Assembly (NCBI RefSeq): GCF_000143685.1
Contig: NC_014328.1
Span: 1,240,001-1,304,000 of the forward strand
DNA length: 64,000 bases
Direction of reading: 5' to 3'
DNA from: Clostridium ljungdahlii DSM 13528
GTDB lineage: Bacteria; Bacillota; Clostridia; Clostridiales; Clostridiaceae
In this document: positions 27,271 to 37,203 of the stretch, piece after piece
Position numbering within the stretch: position 1 is the first letter of the stretch
How the letters are laid out: each line of letters opens with the position of its first letter
Program-made: the position numbers and the translations under genes
The notes under the pieces: generated by a model
Told to the model about the DNA's origin: nothing
Seen by the model: only the letters and a program-made list of their open reading frames with translations
Databases searched by the model: none

Positions 27271-28140
27271 GTGACAGTACCTATAATCATGACGGATGCA
27301 TCCTGTGATTTGCCAGGAAGTTTTATGGAAAAAAATAATATACCATTTTTGGGGTTGATGTGTCACTTTAAAAGCAAAGATTATGAGGATGATTTTGGTA
27401 AATCCTTAAGCTATGAGGAATTTTATAAGGGCCTTGAAAATGGAGAAATGCCATATACATCACAGATAAATGAATACAGGTTTACTGAAAAATTTAGAGA
27501 ATTGCTGAAACAGAAAAGACCTATCATATACATAGGAATGTCATCTGGAATAAGTGGAACTTTTAACAGCTCAAAACTAGCAAAGGATGCAATTTTAAGC
27601 GAATTTGAAGATGCAGATATAACATTGATAGATAGTAAAGGTTCTTCTATTGGACTTGGAATTTTAGTATACTATGCTTGTAAAATGGCACAGCAAGGTT
27701 TAAGTAAAGATGAGATTGTAAATTGGGTAAACAATAATAGGCTAAAGATGAATTATTGGTTTGTGGTAGAGGATTTAAAGCATTTAAAGAGAGGTGGCAG
27801 AATATCTTCATCTAAAGCTGTTATAGGTACTCTTTTGGATGTAAAGCCTATTATATATATTGAAAATCAAGGAGAACTTAAAAATGTAACCAATGTTAGG
27901 GGAAGAAAAAAAGCTATAAAATACCTGGTAGAAAGATTTAGAGAAAGAGCCTTAGATGATAAAAATCAGGTTATAGGTATATCTCATGGAAATTGTATAG
28001 AAGACGCCAAGCTTTTAAAAAATATAATAGAGAGAGAATTTCCAAATAATAAATTTATCATAAACACGTTGGGTATGGGTATGGCTACTCACTGCGGCAG
28101 CGGAATGCTTTCACTTTGTTTTTTGGGAAATAAAAGATGA
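27271..28140 (+). CDS. DegV-family fatty-acid-binding protein
   Basis: About 289 residues of the DegV family, two-domain proteins that bind fatty acids and hand them to FakA kinase. It shows the N-terminal TDASCDLP, TSQINEYRF, GMSSGISGTFNS and LKHLKRGGRIS signatures. A GTG at 27271 after GGGGGAG is preferred; earlier in-frame starts overlap that RBS. A promoter with TATAAT lies near 27200. Monocistronic. Confidence 0.85.
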   Translation: MTVPIIMTDASCDLPGSFMEKNNIPFLGLMCHFKSKDYEDDFGKSLSYEEFYKGLENGEMPYTSQINEYRFTEKFRELLKQKRPIIYIGMSSGISGTFNSSKLAKDAILSEFEDADITLIDSKGSSIGLGILVYYACKMAQQGLSKDEIVNWVNNNRLKMNYWFVVEDLKHLKRGGRISSSKAVIGTLLDVKPIIYIENQGELKNVTNVRGRKKAIKYLVERFRERALDDKNQVIGISHGNCIEDAKLLKNIIEREFPNNKFIINTLGMGMATHCGSGMLSLCFLGNKR

Positions 28141-28175
28141 TTGTATTGATTAAATGAATATGGTAAATATAAGAA

Positions 28176-28213
28176 ATTACTACTGTATTTAAATTCAGCA
28201 GTAATTTTTTTTT
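28176..28213 (+). terminator. Intrinsic terminator after the DegV gene
   Basis: ATTACTACTG and CAGCAGTAAT pair with one mismatch, followed by nine T. Confidence 0.85.
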
Positions 28214-28223
28214 GCAAAACATA

Positions 28224-28252
28224 TTGAAATTTTATAAATTAACTGTTATTAT
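28224..28252 (+). promoter_or_regulatory. Promoter of the histidine operon
   Basis: TTGAAA (28224-28229), a 17-base spacer and TATTAT (28247-28252). About 70 bases of leader follow, with a small dyad ATCG-N8-CGAT. I see no histidine T-box here. Confidence 0.7.
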
Positions 28253-28322
28253 ATCAATAACGTTTAATTTATCACTACATCGAATTAAAGCGATACTGTA
28301 ATAAAATAAGGAAGTGATACTT

Positions 28323-29501
28323 GTGACTAATTGGAAAAAATATATACCTGAGGGAACAAAGGATATTTTGTTTAATGAATGTGCGGAAAAAGTGAAGATA
28401 GAAAATATATTAAAAAAAATCTATATACAAAGTGGATTTATGGAAGTAAAGTCACCAACATTAGAATTCTATGATGTGTTTAATGGGGAAAATGCAACTT
28501 TACCGCAGGAAAAAATATATAAATTGATTGATAACCAGGGAAGAATTTTAGCTTTGAGGGCAGATATGACTACCCCTATTGCTAGAATCGCAGGTACAAA
28601 ATTGAAGGAAGTAGTTCATCCTCTAAGACTTTGTTATACTTCCAATGTGTATAGAGTCAGCGAAAGTTTAAATGGAAAAAATAGTGAGATAACTCAATCT
28701 GGTATTGAAATAATAGGCATAGAAGGTATCGGAGGAGACGCTGAAGTTATAGTAACAGGAATAAAGGCACTTTTAAGCTGTGGACTTGAGAATTTTAAAA
28801 TAGAACTTGGACATGCAGAATTATTTAAAGCACTAGTAGATGGTGTAAATTTGGATTATGAAGAAAGAGAGAAACTTAGAAAGAGTATAAATAATAAAAA
28901 TTTTACTGCTTTAAATAACATACTTCTTGAAAACAAAGATAAATTTGAAGAAAGCTCTTTAAAGTCTTTGGAAGAACTTCCTAAGTTATTTGGAGGGATG
29001 GAGGTAATTGAAAGAGCCTCTCATCTTATGGAAGATAACAAGAGAGCATTGAAGGCTTTAGAAAGTATAAAAAAGGTGTATGAGATTGTAAAAAGTATTG
29101 GTTTTGAAAAATATCTAGCTCTTGATTTAGGAATGGTACACAACATAGATTATTATACTGGCATAATATTTAGAGGTTATACTCATGGATTTGGAGGAAA
29201 TATATTAAGTGGAGGAAGATATGACAATTTGATAGCTCAATTTGGAGATAGTCAGCCTGCTACAGGATTTGCCATGGATGTAGATGGAATAATCACTTCA
29301 CTTGAAGAAAATGGACAGTTGTGTTGTGAAAAAAATACTAAGGTTCTTGTATATTATGGGGGAGAAAGTTTTGGAAAAGCTTATGAAAAGGCTGAAAGCT
29401 TAAGAAATCAGGGTATAGTTACAGAGTTAAGTCCTTTTAGAGATGAAAGTGAAGCAAGAAAATATGCAGAGAAAAAAAATATGGAATTCACAAAAATATA
29501 G
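28323..29501 (+). CDS. hisZ: ATP phosphoribosyltransferase regulatory subunit
   Basis: A HisRS-like paralogue (392 residues) that completes the short-form HisG. It keeps class II synthetase features (YIPEGTKDIL, the MTTPIARIAG segment, GGNILSGGRYDNLIAQFG) but lacks the anticodon-binding domain, which is why it is HisZ and not HisS. A GTG at 28323 after AAGGAAG is preferred. First gene of a ten-gene his operon. Confidence 0.92.
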   Translation: MTNWKKYIPEGTKDILFNECAEKVKIENILKKIYIQSGFMEVKSPTLEFYDVFNGENATLPQEKIYKLIDNQGRILALRADMTTPIARIAGTKLKEVVHPLRLCYTSNVYRVSESLNGKNSEITQSGIEIIGIEGIGGDAEVIVTGIKALLSCGLENFKIELGHAELFKALVDGVNLDYEEREKLRKSINNKNFTALNNILLENKDKFEESSLKSLEELPKLFGGMEVIERASHLMEDNKRALKALESIKKVYEIVKSIGFEKYLALDLGMVHNIDYYTGIIFRGYTHGFGGNILSGGRYDNLIAQFGDSQPATGFAMDVDGIITSLEENGQLCCEKNTKVLVYYGGESFGKAYEKAESLRNQGIVTELSPFRDESEARKYAEKKNMEFTKI

Positions 29502-29516
29502 GAGCGTAGAATTGAT

Positions 29517-30176
29517 ATGTCAAATATGAAGAGGGTAAAAATAGCTTTAACTAAGGGCAGAATTGAAAAAGAAGCTGTAAATATATTTCAAAAGTCAGGT
29601 ATAGATTGTAGTGAAGTTATAAATAAAGGAAGAAAGCTTATATTTCACAATGAAGAAGACAATATAGATTTTGTGCTTGTGAAGGCTCCTGATGTACTTA
29701 CTTATGTAGAACATGGAGTAGTTGATGTTGGCATAGTTGGAAAAGATACTTTACTGGAACAAAATAAAGATTTTTATGAGGTACTGGATTTGGGTTTTGG
29801 AAAGTGTAAATTTTCTGTAGCAGGACCTAAAAATTCTAATTTTTATTCCGGGTATAATAGAAAAAAGATTGCTACAAAATATCCCAACGTAGCTAGAAAT
29901 TATTTTAGAAAATTGGGACAGGATGTGGAAATTATAAAAATAGAAGGTTCTGTGGAATTGGCTCCTATACTGGGACTAGCAGACGCCATAGTTGATATAG
30001 TGGAAACTGGAACTACTTTAAAGGAAAACGGACTGGTGGTTTATGAAAATATATGTGACATAAGTGCCAGAATGGTAGTAAATGTAGCTAGTATGAAGAT
30101 GAAGAAAAATGAAATAGAGGACATAATAAATAGAATTCAAATGCAGATAAGGGTAGGAGACATATTGACAAATTAG
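29517..30176 (+). CDS. hisG: ATP phosphoribosyltransferase, short form
   Basis: First committed step of histidine synthesis. At 219 residues it is the short form that needs HisZ, which is encoded just upstream. Features: [20 protein letters not shown], and the C-terminal [19 protein letters not shown]-binding segment. It begins 16 bases after hisZ. Confidence 0.95.
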   Translation: MSNMKRVKIALTKGRIEKEAVNIFQKSGIDCSEVINKGRKLIFHNEEDNIDFVLVKAPDVLTYVEHGVVDVGIVGKDTLLEQNKDFYEVLDLGFGKCKFSVAGPKNSNFYSGYNRKKIATKYPNVARNYFRKLGQDVEIIKIEGSVELAPILGLADAIVDIVETGTTLKENGLVVYENICDISARMVVNVASMKMKKNEIEDIINRIQMQIRVGDILTN

Positions 30177-30187
30177 GAGGAAAATTC

Positions 30188-31492
30188 ATGGAAGATAAAA
30201 TTGTAAAGACAGTATATTTAGATACGGAAGAAGGAAGCAAATATTTAAAAAATTTTAGAAATATAGAAGAGAGTATACAGGAAGATGTAACTTTAAAAGT
30301 TTCTAAAATACTTGAAGATATAAAGAAAAATGGAGATGAGGCTCTTCTAAAATATACAAATTTATTTGATAGTAAAGAAGTTACTAAAAGCAATATAAAA
30401 GTGACACAAGAAGAAATAAAAAAGGCTTATGAGTTTGTAGAAGATGAGTTTATAGATGCATTAAAAACTGCAGCGGAAAACATAAAATTTTTCCATGAAA
30501 AGCAGAAGAAAACCTCCTGGATAATTACAAAAGAAGAAGGAGTAGTACTTGGACAGCAAATTAGAGCACTGGAGAATGTAGGAATATATGTACCAGGGGG
30601 AACAGCTGCATATCCATCCTCAGTTTTAATGAATGCAATTCCTGCAAAAGTAGCAGGGGTTAAAAATTTGCAAATGGTAACTCCACCTTCAGAAGATGGA
30701 AGTATAAATCCTAATATTTTAGTAGCTGCTGATATAGCTGGAGTAGATGAAATATATAAGGCGGGAGGAGCACAAGCTGTAGGAGCGCTGGCTTTTGGAA
30801 CAGAAAGTATTTCTAAAGTGGATAAAATAGTGGGACCTGGGAATATATTTGTAGCTATGGCAAAAAAGAGCGTATATGGCCAGGTAGATATAGATATGAT
30901 AGCAGGGCCAAGTGAAATACTTATAATTGCAGATGAGAGGGCAAAAGCAAAATATGTGGCAGCAGACTTGATGTCACAAGCAGAACATGATGTACTTGCA
31001 TCTGCAGTACTTGTTACAACTTCGAAAGAATTGGTAGTAGAAGTGAAACTGGAACTTGAAAGACAAGTACAATCTTTGGAAAGAAAGGATATAATACTAA
31101 AATCTCTGAAAGATCGCGGAGCCATAATTATAGTAGACAGCATAGAAGAAGGCATAGATGTGGCAAACGAAATAGCTCCAGAACATCTGGAATTATGTGT
31201 TGAGGATCCTTTTTCTATACTTGGAGATATAAAAAATGCAGGTTCCATATTTATGGGTGATTTTGCACCGGAACCTCTTGGGGATTATATGGCAGGACCA
31301 AATCATATACTTCCGACAAGCGGAACAGCTAGGTTTTTTTCTCCACTTTCTGTAGATGATTTTATAAAAAAATCAAGTTTTACTCGTTATTCCAGGAAGG
31401 CTCTTTCAAAAATAGGAGACAAAATTATAAAGTTAGCAGAAACAGAAGGGCTTACAGCTCATGCAAATTCAATAAAAGTTAGAACTAAATAG
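30188..31492 (+). CDS. hisD: Histidinol dehydrogenase
   Basis: Two-step NAD-dependent oxidation of histidinol to histidine, zinc-dependent. 434 residues with YVPGGTAAYPSSVLMNAIPA, the zinc-site region SQAEHD, and GPNHILPTSGTARF. RBS AGGAGG. Starts 12 bases after hisG. Confidence 0.96.
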   Translation: MEDKIVKTVYLDTEEGSKYLKNFRNIEESIQEDVTLKVSKILEDIKKNGDEALLKYTNLFDSKEVTKSNIKVTQEEIKKAYEFVEDEFIDALKTAAENIKFFHEKQKKTSWIITKEEGVVLGQQIRALENVGIYVPGGTAAYPSSVLMNAIPAKVAGVKNLQMVTPPSEDGSINPNILVAADIAGVDEIYKAGGAQAVGALAFGTESISKVDKIVGPGNIFVAMAKKSVYGQVDIDMIAGPSEILIIADERAKAKYVAADLMSQAEHDVLASAVLVTTSKELVVEVKLELERQVQSLERKDIILKSLKDRGAIIIVDSIEEGIDVANEIAPEHLELCVEDPFSILGDIKNAGSIFMGDFAPEPLGDYMAGPNHILPTSGTARFFSPLSVDDFIKKSSFTRYSRKALSKIGDKIIKLAETEGLTAHANSIKVRTK

Positions 31493-31522
31493 TAAATATT
31501 TCATTAAAAGAAGGTGTTTTGT

Positions 31523-32107
31523 TTGAGGATAGGGGAACTTTCTAGAAAGACCTATGAAACTGATGTGAAGGTAAAAATAAATTTAGATGGTAGTGGAAAG
31601 TACAATATAGATACGGGAATAGGCTTTTTTAATCATATGTTGTGCATGATAGCAAAACATGGGATGACAGATCTTGATATAGCTGCAAAAGGTGATCTTG
31701 ATGTGGACTTTCATCATACCATGGAGGATATAGGAATTGTCATGGGGAAATGTATAAAAGATTCCTTGGGAGATAAAAAAAATATAAAAAGATATGGAAC
31801 ATTTTTTATACCAATGGATGAGAGTCTTTCGATGGTATCTATAGATTTGAGTGGCAGACCTTATTTAGTATTTGATGCTGATTTTAAAACTGAAAAGGTA
31901 GGAGAAATGGATACGGAATTGGTAGAAGAATTTTTTAGGGCAGTTGCTTTTAATGCAGAAATGACACTTCATATAAAAGTAATCTACGGAAAAAATACAC
32001 ACCATATGATAGAAGGAATATTTAAGGCATTTGGTCATGCACTTAAAGAGGCAGTATGTATAGATAGAAGTATAAATGGAATAATGTCTACGAAAGGAAC
32101 TATATAA
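31523..32107 (+). CDS. hisB: Imidazoleglycerol-phosphate dehydratase
   Basis: Monofunctional IGP dehydratase (about 194 residues) without the histidinol-phosphatase domain found in enterobacterial HisB. Metal-binding histidine signatures: DTGIGFFNHML, DFHHTMEDIGI and GKNTHHMIEGIFKAFGHAL. TTG at 31523 after AAGGTG gives the family's RIGELSRKT start. Confidence 0.93.
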   Translation: MRIGELSRKTYETDVKVKINLDGSGKYNIDTGIGFFNHMLCMIAKHGMTDLDIAAKGDLDVDFHHTMEDIGIVMGKCIKDSLGDKKNIKRYGTFFIPMDESLSMVSIDLSGRPYLVFDADFKTEKVGEMDTELVEEFFRAVAFNAEMTLHIKVIYGKNTHHMIEGIFKAFGHALKEAVCIDRSINGIMSTKGTI

Positions 32108-32230
32108 ATAGTTAAAAATTAGGAATTAATAATTAATAGTGAGTAGAAAGTTGATGGAGATTTTTCTTCACTATGTTACGAAAATTATCCATAATTGTGC
32201 ATTGTGCATTGAAGAAAGGGGTGTGTAAAA
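32108..32230. repeat. Short repeat-like insert between hisB and hisH
   Basis: A 123-base gap in an otherwise tight operon. It holds the AT-rich run TTAGGAATTAATAATTAATAG, an imperfect inverted pair (ATAGTGAG / CTTCACTAT), and the tandem 7-mers TGTGCATTGTGCATTG. This resembles dispersed small repeats common in low-GC Firmicute genomes. No other copy was found in this window. Confidence 0.5.
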
Positions 32231-32839
32231 TTGATTTCCATTGTAGATTATGGTATGGGAAATTTAAAGAGTGTTCAAAAAGCACTTAAATATATAGGAA
32301 CAGATAGTAAAATAACTTCAGATCAGCGTGAAATAGAAAAAAGTGAAGCAATTATACTTCCTGGGGTAGGTGCATTTCCCGAGGCTATGAAGAATTTGAA
32401 AAAGAGAAATTTAGATAAAGTGCTAAAAAAGGAAGCAGGAAGAGGAAAGCCTTTTATGGGAATATGCCTTGGAATGCAGCTTTTATTTGACATAGGAGAA
32501 GAAATAGAAGAGTGTGAAGGATTAGGTCTGATACCAGGAAAAATAACAAAGTTATATGGGGATATAAAGATACCACATATGGGGTGGAATAATTTAGTAA
32601 TAGATAAACAGTGTAAAATTTTAGAGGATGTACCTAAAAATAGCTATGTATACTTTGTGCATTCATTTTATGGAGAATTAAAATTTAAAGAAAATTTAAA
32701 TGCCTATAGCACTTATGGAGAAATAAATATACCAGCTGTTGTAAGTAAAGATAATGTTTATGGAGCTCAGTTCCATCCAGAAAAAAGTGGTGACGTAGGT
32801 ATTGAAATGCTCAAAAATTTTGTAAAGATAACAGCTTAA
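32231..32839 (+). CDS. hisH: Imidazole glycerol phosphate synthase, glutaminase subunit
   Basis: 202-residue class I glutamine amidotransferase that channels ammonia to HisF. It has [10 protein letters not shown] at the N-terminus, the nucleophile Cys in [10 protein letters not shown], and the His/Glu pair in AQFHPEKSG. Starts at TTG with AAAGGGG upstream. Confidence 0.94.
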   Translation: MISIVDYGMGNLKSVQKALKYIGTDSKITSDQREIEKSEAIILPGVGAFPEAMKNLKKRNLDKVLKKEAGRGKPFMGICLGMQLLFDIGEEIEECEGLGLIPGKITKLYGDIKIPHMGWNNLVIDKQCKILEDVPKNSYVYFVHSFYGELKFKENLNAYSTYGEINIPAVVSKDNVYGAQFHPEKSGDVGIEMLKNFVKITA

Positions 32840-32864
32840 TTGGATAATTTAAGGGGGCTTTTAT

Positions 32865-33578
32865 ATGTTGATACTTCCAGCGATAGATTTAAGAAATGGA
32901 AAATGTGTTAGATTGTATCAAGGAAAATTTGAAAAATCGGAGATAGTAGGAGAAGACCCGGTAAAGGTAGCACTGAGCTTTAAAAAAAGCGGTGCAGAGT
33001 ATATTCATATGGTGGATTTAGATGGGGCACTTGATGGAAAAATAAAAAATATAGAAGTCATATCAAAGGTAATAGACGCCATTAAGATTCCAGTAGAACT
33101 TGGTGGAGGTATAAGAGATATAAAAACCATAGATATGCTTATAGAAATAGGAATATCAAGAGTAATACTTGGAACTGCAGCTTTAAAAAATCCTGATTTT
33201 GCAAAAGAAGCACTAAAAAAATATGGAGAAAAAATAGCAGTGGGAATAGATGCAAAAAATAAGAAAGTTGCAGTAAATGGATGGCTTAATGTAAGCAGTG
33301 TCCATTACATAGATTTTGCAAAACGAATGGAGGACATAGGAGTCAAAACTATCATTTTTACAGACATAAGTAAAGACGGAACGCTAAAGGGACCTAATTT
33401 AGATCAACTCTTTAAAATTCAAAACAGTGTAAGCTGCAGGATAATAGCTTCTGGCGGAATAAAAAATATAGACGATTTGAAGGATATAAGTAAAATGGAT
33501 ATTTACGGTGCTATTACAGGCAAAGCTATATATTCTGGAAACATAGATTTAAAAGAAGCCATAGAAATTTGCAAATAA
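32865..33578 (+). CDS. hisA: ProFAR isomerase
   Basis: Phosphoribosylformimino-5-aminoimidazole carboxamide ribotide isomerase, a 237-residue TIM barrel. Catalytic aspartates sit in [13 protein letters not shown] and in [15 protein letters not shown]; the phosphate loops are GGGIRD and ASGGI. Homologous to HisF two genes downstream. Confidence 0.95.
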   Translation: MLILPAIDLRNGKCVRLYQGKFEKSEIVGEDPVKVALSFKKSGAEYIHMVDLDGALDGKIKNIEVISKVIDAIKIPVELGGGIRDIKTIDMLIEIGISRVILGTAALKNPDFAKEALKKYGEKIAVGIDAKNKKVAVNGWLNVSSVHYIDFAKRMEDIGVKTIIFTDISKDGTLKGPNLDQLFKIQNSVSCRIIASGGIKNIDDLKDISKMDIYGAITGKAIYSGNIDLKEAIEICK

Positions 33579-33606
33579 AAAATTACAGTAGAAGGTGGAA
33601 TGAATC

Positions 33607-34680
33607 ATGAGTAAGTATTGGAGCGAAATCACAAAAAGTGTAGAACCTTATGTGTGTGGTGAACAGCCTAAGGATAAAAAATATGTTAAATTGAATACAA
33701 ATGAAAGTCCTTATCCACCGTCCCCTAAGGTAATTAAGGCAATAAAAAATGCTGCAGATGAAGACTTGAGGTTGTACCCAGATCCAGATTGCGATGAGTT
33801 AAGGGACGTTATTTCCAAATATTATGGCTTAAATAAAAATCAAATTTTTATAGGAAATGGATCTGATGAAGTTCTGGCTATGTCTTTTCTAACTTTTTTT
33901 AATAAGGATGAAACTATAATTTTTCCGGATATAAGTTACAGTTTTTATCCTGTTTATGCTAATTTATATAATCTAAATTATAAGCTTGCAAAATTAAATG
34001 AAGATTTTTCAATTCCATTTAAGGAGTTTCTAACTGAAAACGGAGGAATAGTAATTCCCAATCCAAATGCACCTACAGGAAGATGTCTTGAAACCAAAAA
34101 AATTGAAGAAATTTTAAAATATAATCAAAATAAAGTAGTCATAATTGATGAAGCTTATGTGGATTTTGGAGGAAACTCTGTAGTAGGTCTTATAAAAAAC
34201 TATGCTAATCTTTTGGTAGTACAGACATTATCTAAATCACGTTCTTTAGCTGGAATTCGTGTGGGATTTGCACTTGGACAAGAAGAACTTATAAATGGAC
34301 TGAATAGAATAAAAAATTCATTCAATTCCTATACTGTAGACAGGGTTTCAAATGCAGCAGCAATAGCAGCTTTTGAAGACCAGGATTATTTTGAAAAATG
34401 TGTTAGTAAAGTAATAAATACCAGAGAAACAACTGTAAATAAATTAGAAAAAATGGACTTTAATATCATACCTTCAAAATCCAATTTCATTTTTATAAGC
34501 CATGCCAAATATCCTGCAAAAGAACTTTTTATAAAGTTAAGGGAAAAAGGAGTTCTTGTAAGATATTTTAACAAGGATAGAATAGACAATTACTTAAGGG
34601 TAAGTATAGGATCAGATGAAGATATGAAATTCTTTATAGATAAAATTAAAGAAATAATAGATGAGATAGAGAGGAGCTAA
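33607..34680 (+). CDS. hisC: Histidinol-phosphate aminotransferase
   Basis: PLP class I/II aminotransferase, 357 residues. It shows [12 protein letters not shown], the NPNAPTG motif, and the PLP lysine in [14 protein letters not shown]. It lies between hisA and hisF; the stop codon is 4 bases before the hisF start. Confidence 0.95.
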   Translation: MSKYWSEITKSVEPYVCGEQPKDKKYVKLNTNESPYPPSPKVIKAIKNAADEDLRLYPDPDCDELRDVISKYYGLNKNQIFIGNGSDEVLAMSFLTFFNKDETIIFPDISYSFYPVYANLYNLNYKLAKLNEDFSIPFKEFLTENGGIVIPNPNAPTGRCLETKKIEEILKYNQNKVVIIDEAYVDFGGNSVVGLIKNYANLLVVQTLSKSRSLAGIRVGFALGQEELINGLNRIKNSFNSYTVDRVSNAAAIAAFEDQDYFEKCVSKVINTRETTVNKLEKMDFNIIPSKSNFIFISHAKYPAKELFIKLREKGVLVRYFNKDRIDNYLRVSIGSDEDMKFFIDKIKEIIDEIERS

Positions 34681-34684
34681 GATT

Positions 34685-35446
34685 TTGCTTACAAAAAGAA
34701 TAGTTCCATGTTTAGATGTGAATATGGGAAAGGTTGTTAAAGGAATAAACTTTGTTGACCTACAAGATGTAGGAGATCCTGTTGAAATAGCTGAACATTA
34801 CAATAGACAGGGAGCAGATGAAATAGTATTTCTGGATATTACAGCTACTCATGAAAAGAGAAAAACCATAATTAATTTAGTAGAAAGAACTGCAGAAAAA
34901 GTGTTCATACCGCTTACAGTAGGCGGTGGAATATCTCAGATAGATGATTTTAAAAACATACTTAGGGCAGGTGCAGATAAAATATCAATAAATTCTTCTG
35001 CTATAAGGAATCCTAACTTAATATATGAGGCAGCAGACAAATTTGGATCACAATGTGTAGTAGTTGCAGTGGATGCTAAAAAAAGGGATTCAGGAGATGG
35101 TTGGGATGTATTTGTAGAAGGCGGAAGAAAAAATACAGGAATAGATGCATTAAAGTGGATTAAAAAGGCAGAAAGCTTAGGTGCAGGTGAAATACTTTTA
35201 ACTAGTATGGATGCAGATGGTACTAAAAATGGATATGATATAGAACTTACAAGAACTGTAACTAATCTGGTAAATATTCCAGTAATAGCTTCAGGAGGAT
35301 GTGGGTCTTTAAATGACTTCTATGATGTATTTAATGATGCAGGAGCAGATGCAGCCCTTGCAGCCTCACTTTTTCACTATGGAGAGCTTACTGTAGGTGA
35401 AGTTAAACAATATTTAAAAACTAAGGATATACCGGTGAGGGTATAA
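34685..35446 (+). CDS. hisF: Imidazole glycerol phosphate synthase, cyclase subunit
   Basis: 253-residue TIM barrel that uses HisH-derived ammonia to make IGP and AICAR. Catalytic aspartates lie in [15 protein letters not shown] and [14 protein letters not shown]. Starts at TTG 34685, with GAGGAG inside the hisC 3' end as its RBS. Confidence 0.95.
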   Translation: MLTKRIVPCLDVNMGKVVKGINFVDLQDVGDPVEIAEHYNRQGADEIVFLDITATHEKRKTIINLVERTAEKVFIPLTVGGGISQIDDFKNILRAGADKISINSSAIRNPNLIYEAADKFGSQCVVVAVDAKKRDSGDGWDVFVEGGRKNTGIDALKWIKKAESLGAGEILLTSMDADGTKNGYDIELTRTVTNLVNIPVIASGGCGSLNDFYDVFNDAGADAALAASLFHYGELTVGEVKQYLKTKDIPVRV

Positions 35447-35468
35447 AAATATGAACAAAGGTGAAAAT

Positions 35469-35798
35469 ATGGAAAGAGAAATTTTAAAGAACATAGATTT
35501 TGAAAAAGGGAAGGGACTTGTACCTACAATTGTTCAGGACTTTCAAAATGGAGAAGTACTTATGATGGCGTATATGAATGAGGAGTCGTTAAAAAGAACG
35601 CTGGAAACAGGAAAGACCTGGTTCTTTAGTAGATCTCGAAATGAGCTTTGGAACAAGGGAGCTACATCAGGTCATTATCAAAATGTAAAAAGTATAAGTG
35701 TGGACTGCGATTATGATACAATTTTAATAAAAGTTGAGCAAATAGGAGCAGCTTGTCACACAGGAAACAGGAGCTGTTTTTATAGAAAATTATATTAA
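35469..35798 (+). CDS. hisI: Phosphoribosyl-AMP cyclohydrolase
   Basis: Monofunctional PR-AMP cyclohydrolase (109 residues): [25 protein letters not shown], and the zinc site [24 protein letters not shown] 35469 after AAAGGTG is preferred over ATG 35451. HisE is a separate downstream gene. Confidence 0.92.
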   Translation: MEREILKNIDFEKGKGLVPTIVQDFQNGEVLMMAYMNEESLKRTLETGKTWFFSRSRNELWNKGATSGHYQNVKSISVDCDYDTILIKVEQIGAACHTGNRSCFYRKLY

Positions 35799-35817
35799 AT
35801 TGAAGGGGGAATATTTT

Positions 35818-36153
35818 ATGGAATTTCAAAGTATATTAGAGGAATTAAGTAAAGTTATAGAGGAGAGAAAGTCAGATCCTATAGAAGGTTCTTATACAAG
35901 TTACCTATTTAAAGAAGGAATAGATAAGATATTAAAAAAAGTAGGGGAAGAAAGTGCAGAAGTTATAATTGCAAGCAAAAACAATGATAAAAAAGAGGAA
36001 GTTTATGAGATATGTGATTTGATATATCACCTTTTAGTTTTAATGTCAAATCAAAATATAACTTTAGATGATTTATCACAAGAACTTGGTAAAAGAAGAC
36101 AGAAAATATGTAATAAAAAACCTGAAAGAAAAATTATAGAAGGAATACACTAA
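35818..36153 (+). CDS. hisE: Phosphoribosyl-ATP pyrophosphatase
   Basis: 111-residue all-alpha NTP-PPase (MazG-like fold) acting on PR-ATP. Metal motif: [13 protein letters not shown], with [19 protein letters not shown] 35818 after AAGGGGGA is chosen. Last gene of the his operon. Confidence 0.93.
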   Translation: MEFQSILEELSKVIEERKSDPIEGSYTSYLFKEGIDKILKKVGEESAEVIIASKNNDKKEEVYEICDLIYHLLVLMSNQNITLDDLSQELGKRRQKICNKKPERKIIEGIH

Positions 36154-36160
36154 TATAGAG

Positions 36161-36283
36161 ATTCTAAACTAAAAATCAACGTATACTGCGAATATTTTTA
36201 CAAACACAAGTACGTTAAATATTTAAATGTACTTGCTTATTGTAAAATATTTCTACGCATACATTGATTTTTAAGTTAGAAAA
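36161..36283. repeat. Large imperfect palindrome downstream of hisE
   Basis: About 120 bases fold into one long hairpin. The left arm runs CTAAACTAAAAATCAACGTA... from 36164, and the right arm ends ...ATTGATTTTTAAGTTAG at 36279. The inner arms CAAGTAC/GTACTTG close a small AT-rich loop. Arms are about 40 bases with a few mismatches, longer than a terminator needs, so this looks like a small inverted-repeat element or MITE relic. Confidence 0.7.
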
Positions 36284-36336
36284 TTTATCAGATGGGATAC
36301 CTATTGTAAAACTTAAACTAAGTAAGATTTATTGAT

Positions 36337-36382
36337 AAAAGTAAGCTGTGTTTGAATATAAAGAGTGCAGTTTACTTTTTTT
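36337..36382 (+). terminator. Intrinsic terminator of the his operon
   Basis: AAAGTAAGCTG pairs with CAGTTTACTTT (one mismatch) across a loop of about 20 bases, followed by a run of seven T. It is about 190 bases after hisE, beyond the palindrome. Confidence 0.7.
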
Positions 36383-36519
36383 CATTAGAAGGTAAATGCT
36401 AAGTAATCTTATAATTTAAGAAATTTTTAAGAATTTAATTAACAAATATTAAGAAATTTTTCCTATAATAATAAGTATAGAATGTTATATAATAATTTTA
36501 GAAAGTTAGGCATTTAAAT

Positions 36520-37203
36520 TTGAGAGTTGGTGTTGTATTGAAGCGTTTAAAATTGAATTTACTACCATTGAGTTTGCTACTAATCATACCTGCAATAAAT
36601 GTGTCTTATGGTTTGCTAAATAATACAATTAGAGGATGTCATAGTTTAGTTACTAGTTTGGATATGGCCATTCCATTTATAAAAGAATTTATAATTGCAT
36701 ATTGGATGTGGTTTCCATTTATGTTTGTATCACTAGTATATTTGTGTTTTAATTATAGGAATAGTTATTATAAATGCGTAATAACTATGGTTATAGGTAT
36801 GATTACATGTTATATAATCTATTTTTTCTTTCAGACCATGGTGCCAAGGCCTGTTGTTAGTGGAAATGATATTTTTTCTCGTGCTGTAAGGTTTACCTAT
36901 AGCTGGGATAAGCCTTTTAATTGTTTCCCCAGTATACATGTGCTTGCAAGTTATATAATAATGATGGCATCAAGAAAATTGGATAAAAAACCTTTTATAA
37001 AATTTGCTATGAATTTTATAGGCATATCTGTAATAGTATCTACCCAATTTGTAAAACAGCATGTGATTTTAGATATGATCTTTGCTATACTATTGGCAGA
37101 GATAATCTATAGGTTTGTTGCTGGTTTCATTTTGGAAAGGGGACTAATATGGAAAAAGAAATTGTGTTGGTGGTTGACGATGAAAAAGAAATTAGAGACT
37201 TAG
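36520..37203 (+). CDS. PAP2-family membrane phosphatase
   Basis: A 227-residue membrane protein with about six helices and the PAP2 signature in pieces: TMVPRP (C1), CFPSIHV (C2, catalytic His) and STQFVKQHVILD (C3). Relatives dephosphorylate undecaprenyl pyrophosphate or phospholipids. The start may be TTG 36520 or TTG 36538; neither has a strong RBS. The 3' end overlaps the response-regulator gene by 55 bases, so the tail after about residue 208 may be dispensable. Confidence 0.82.
   Translation: MRVGVVLKRLKLNLLPLSLLLIIPAINVSYGLLNNTIRGCHSLVTSLDMAIPFIKEFIIAYWMWFPFMFVSLVYLCFNYRNSYYKCVITMVIGMITCYIIYFFFQTMVPRPVVSGNDIFSRAVRFTYSWDKPFNCFPSIHVLASYIIMMASRKLDKKPFIKFAMNFIGISVIVSTQFVKQHVILDMIFAILLAEIIYRFVAGFILERGLIWKKKLCWWLTMKKKLET

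Noticed and set aside
28141..28322. Possible histidine T-box leader before hisZ
   Set aside because: The leader is only about 70 bases from the promoter and lacks the T-box TGG motif and antiterminator pairing; a plain promoter explains it.
30427..31248. 273-residue minus-strand frame opposite hisD
   Set aside because: Serine/alanine/isoleucine-rich antisense shadow of a clear hisD gene.
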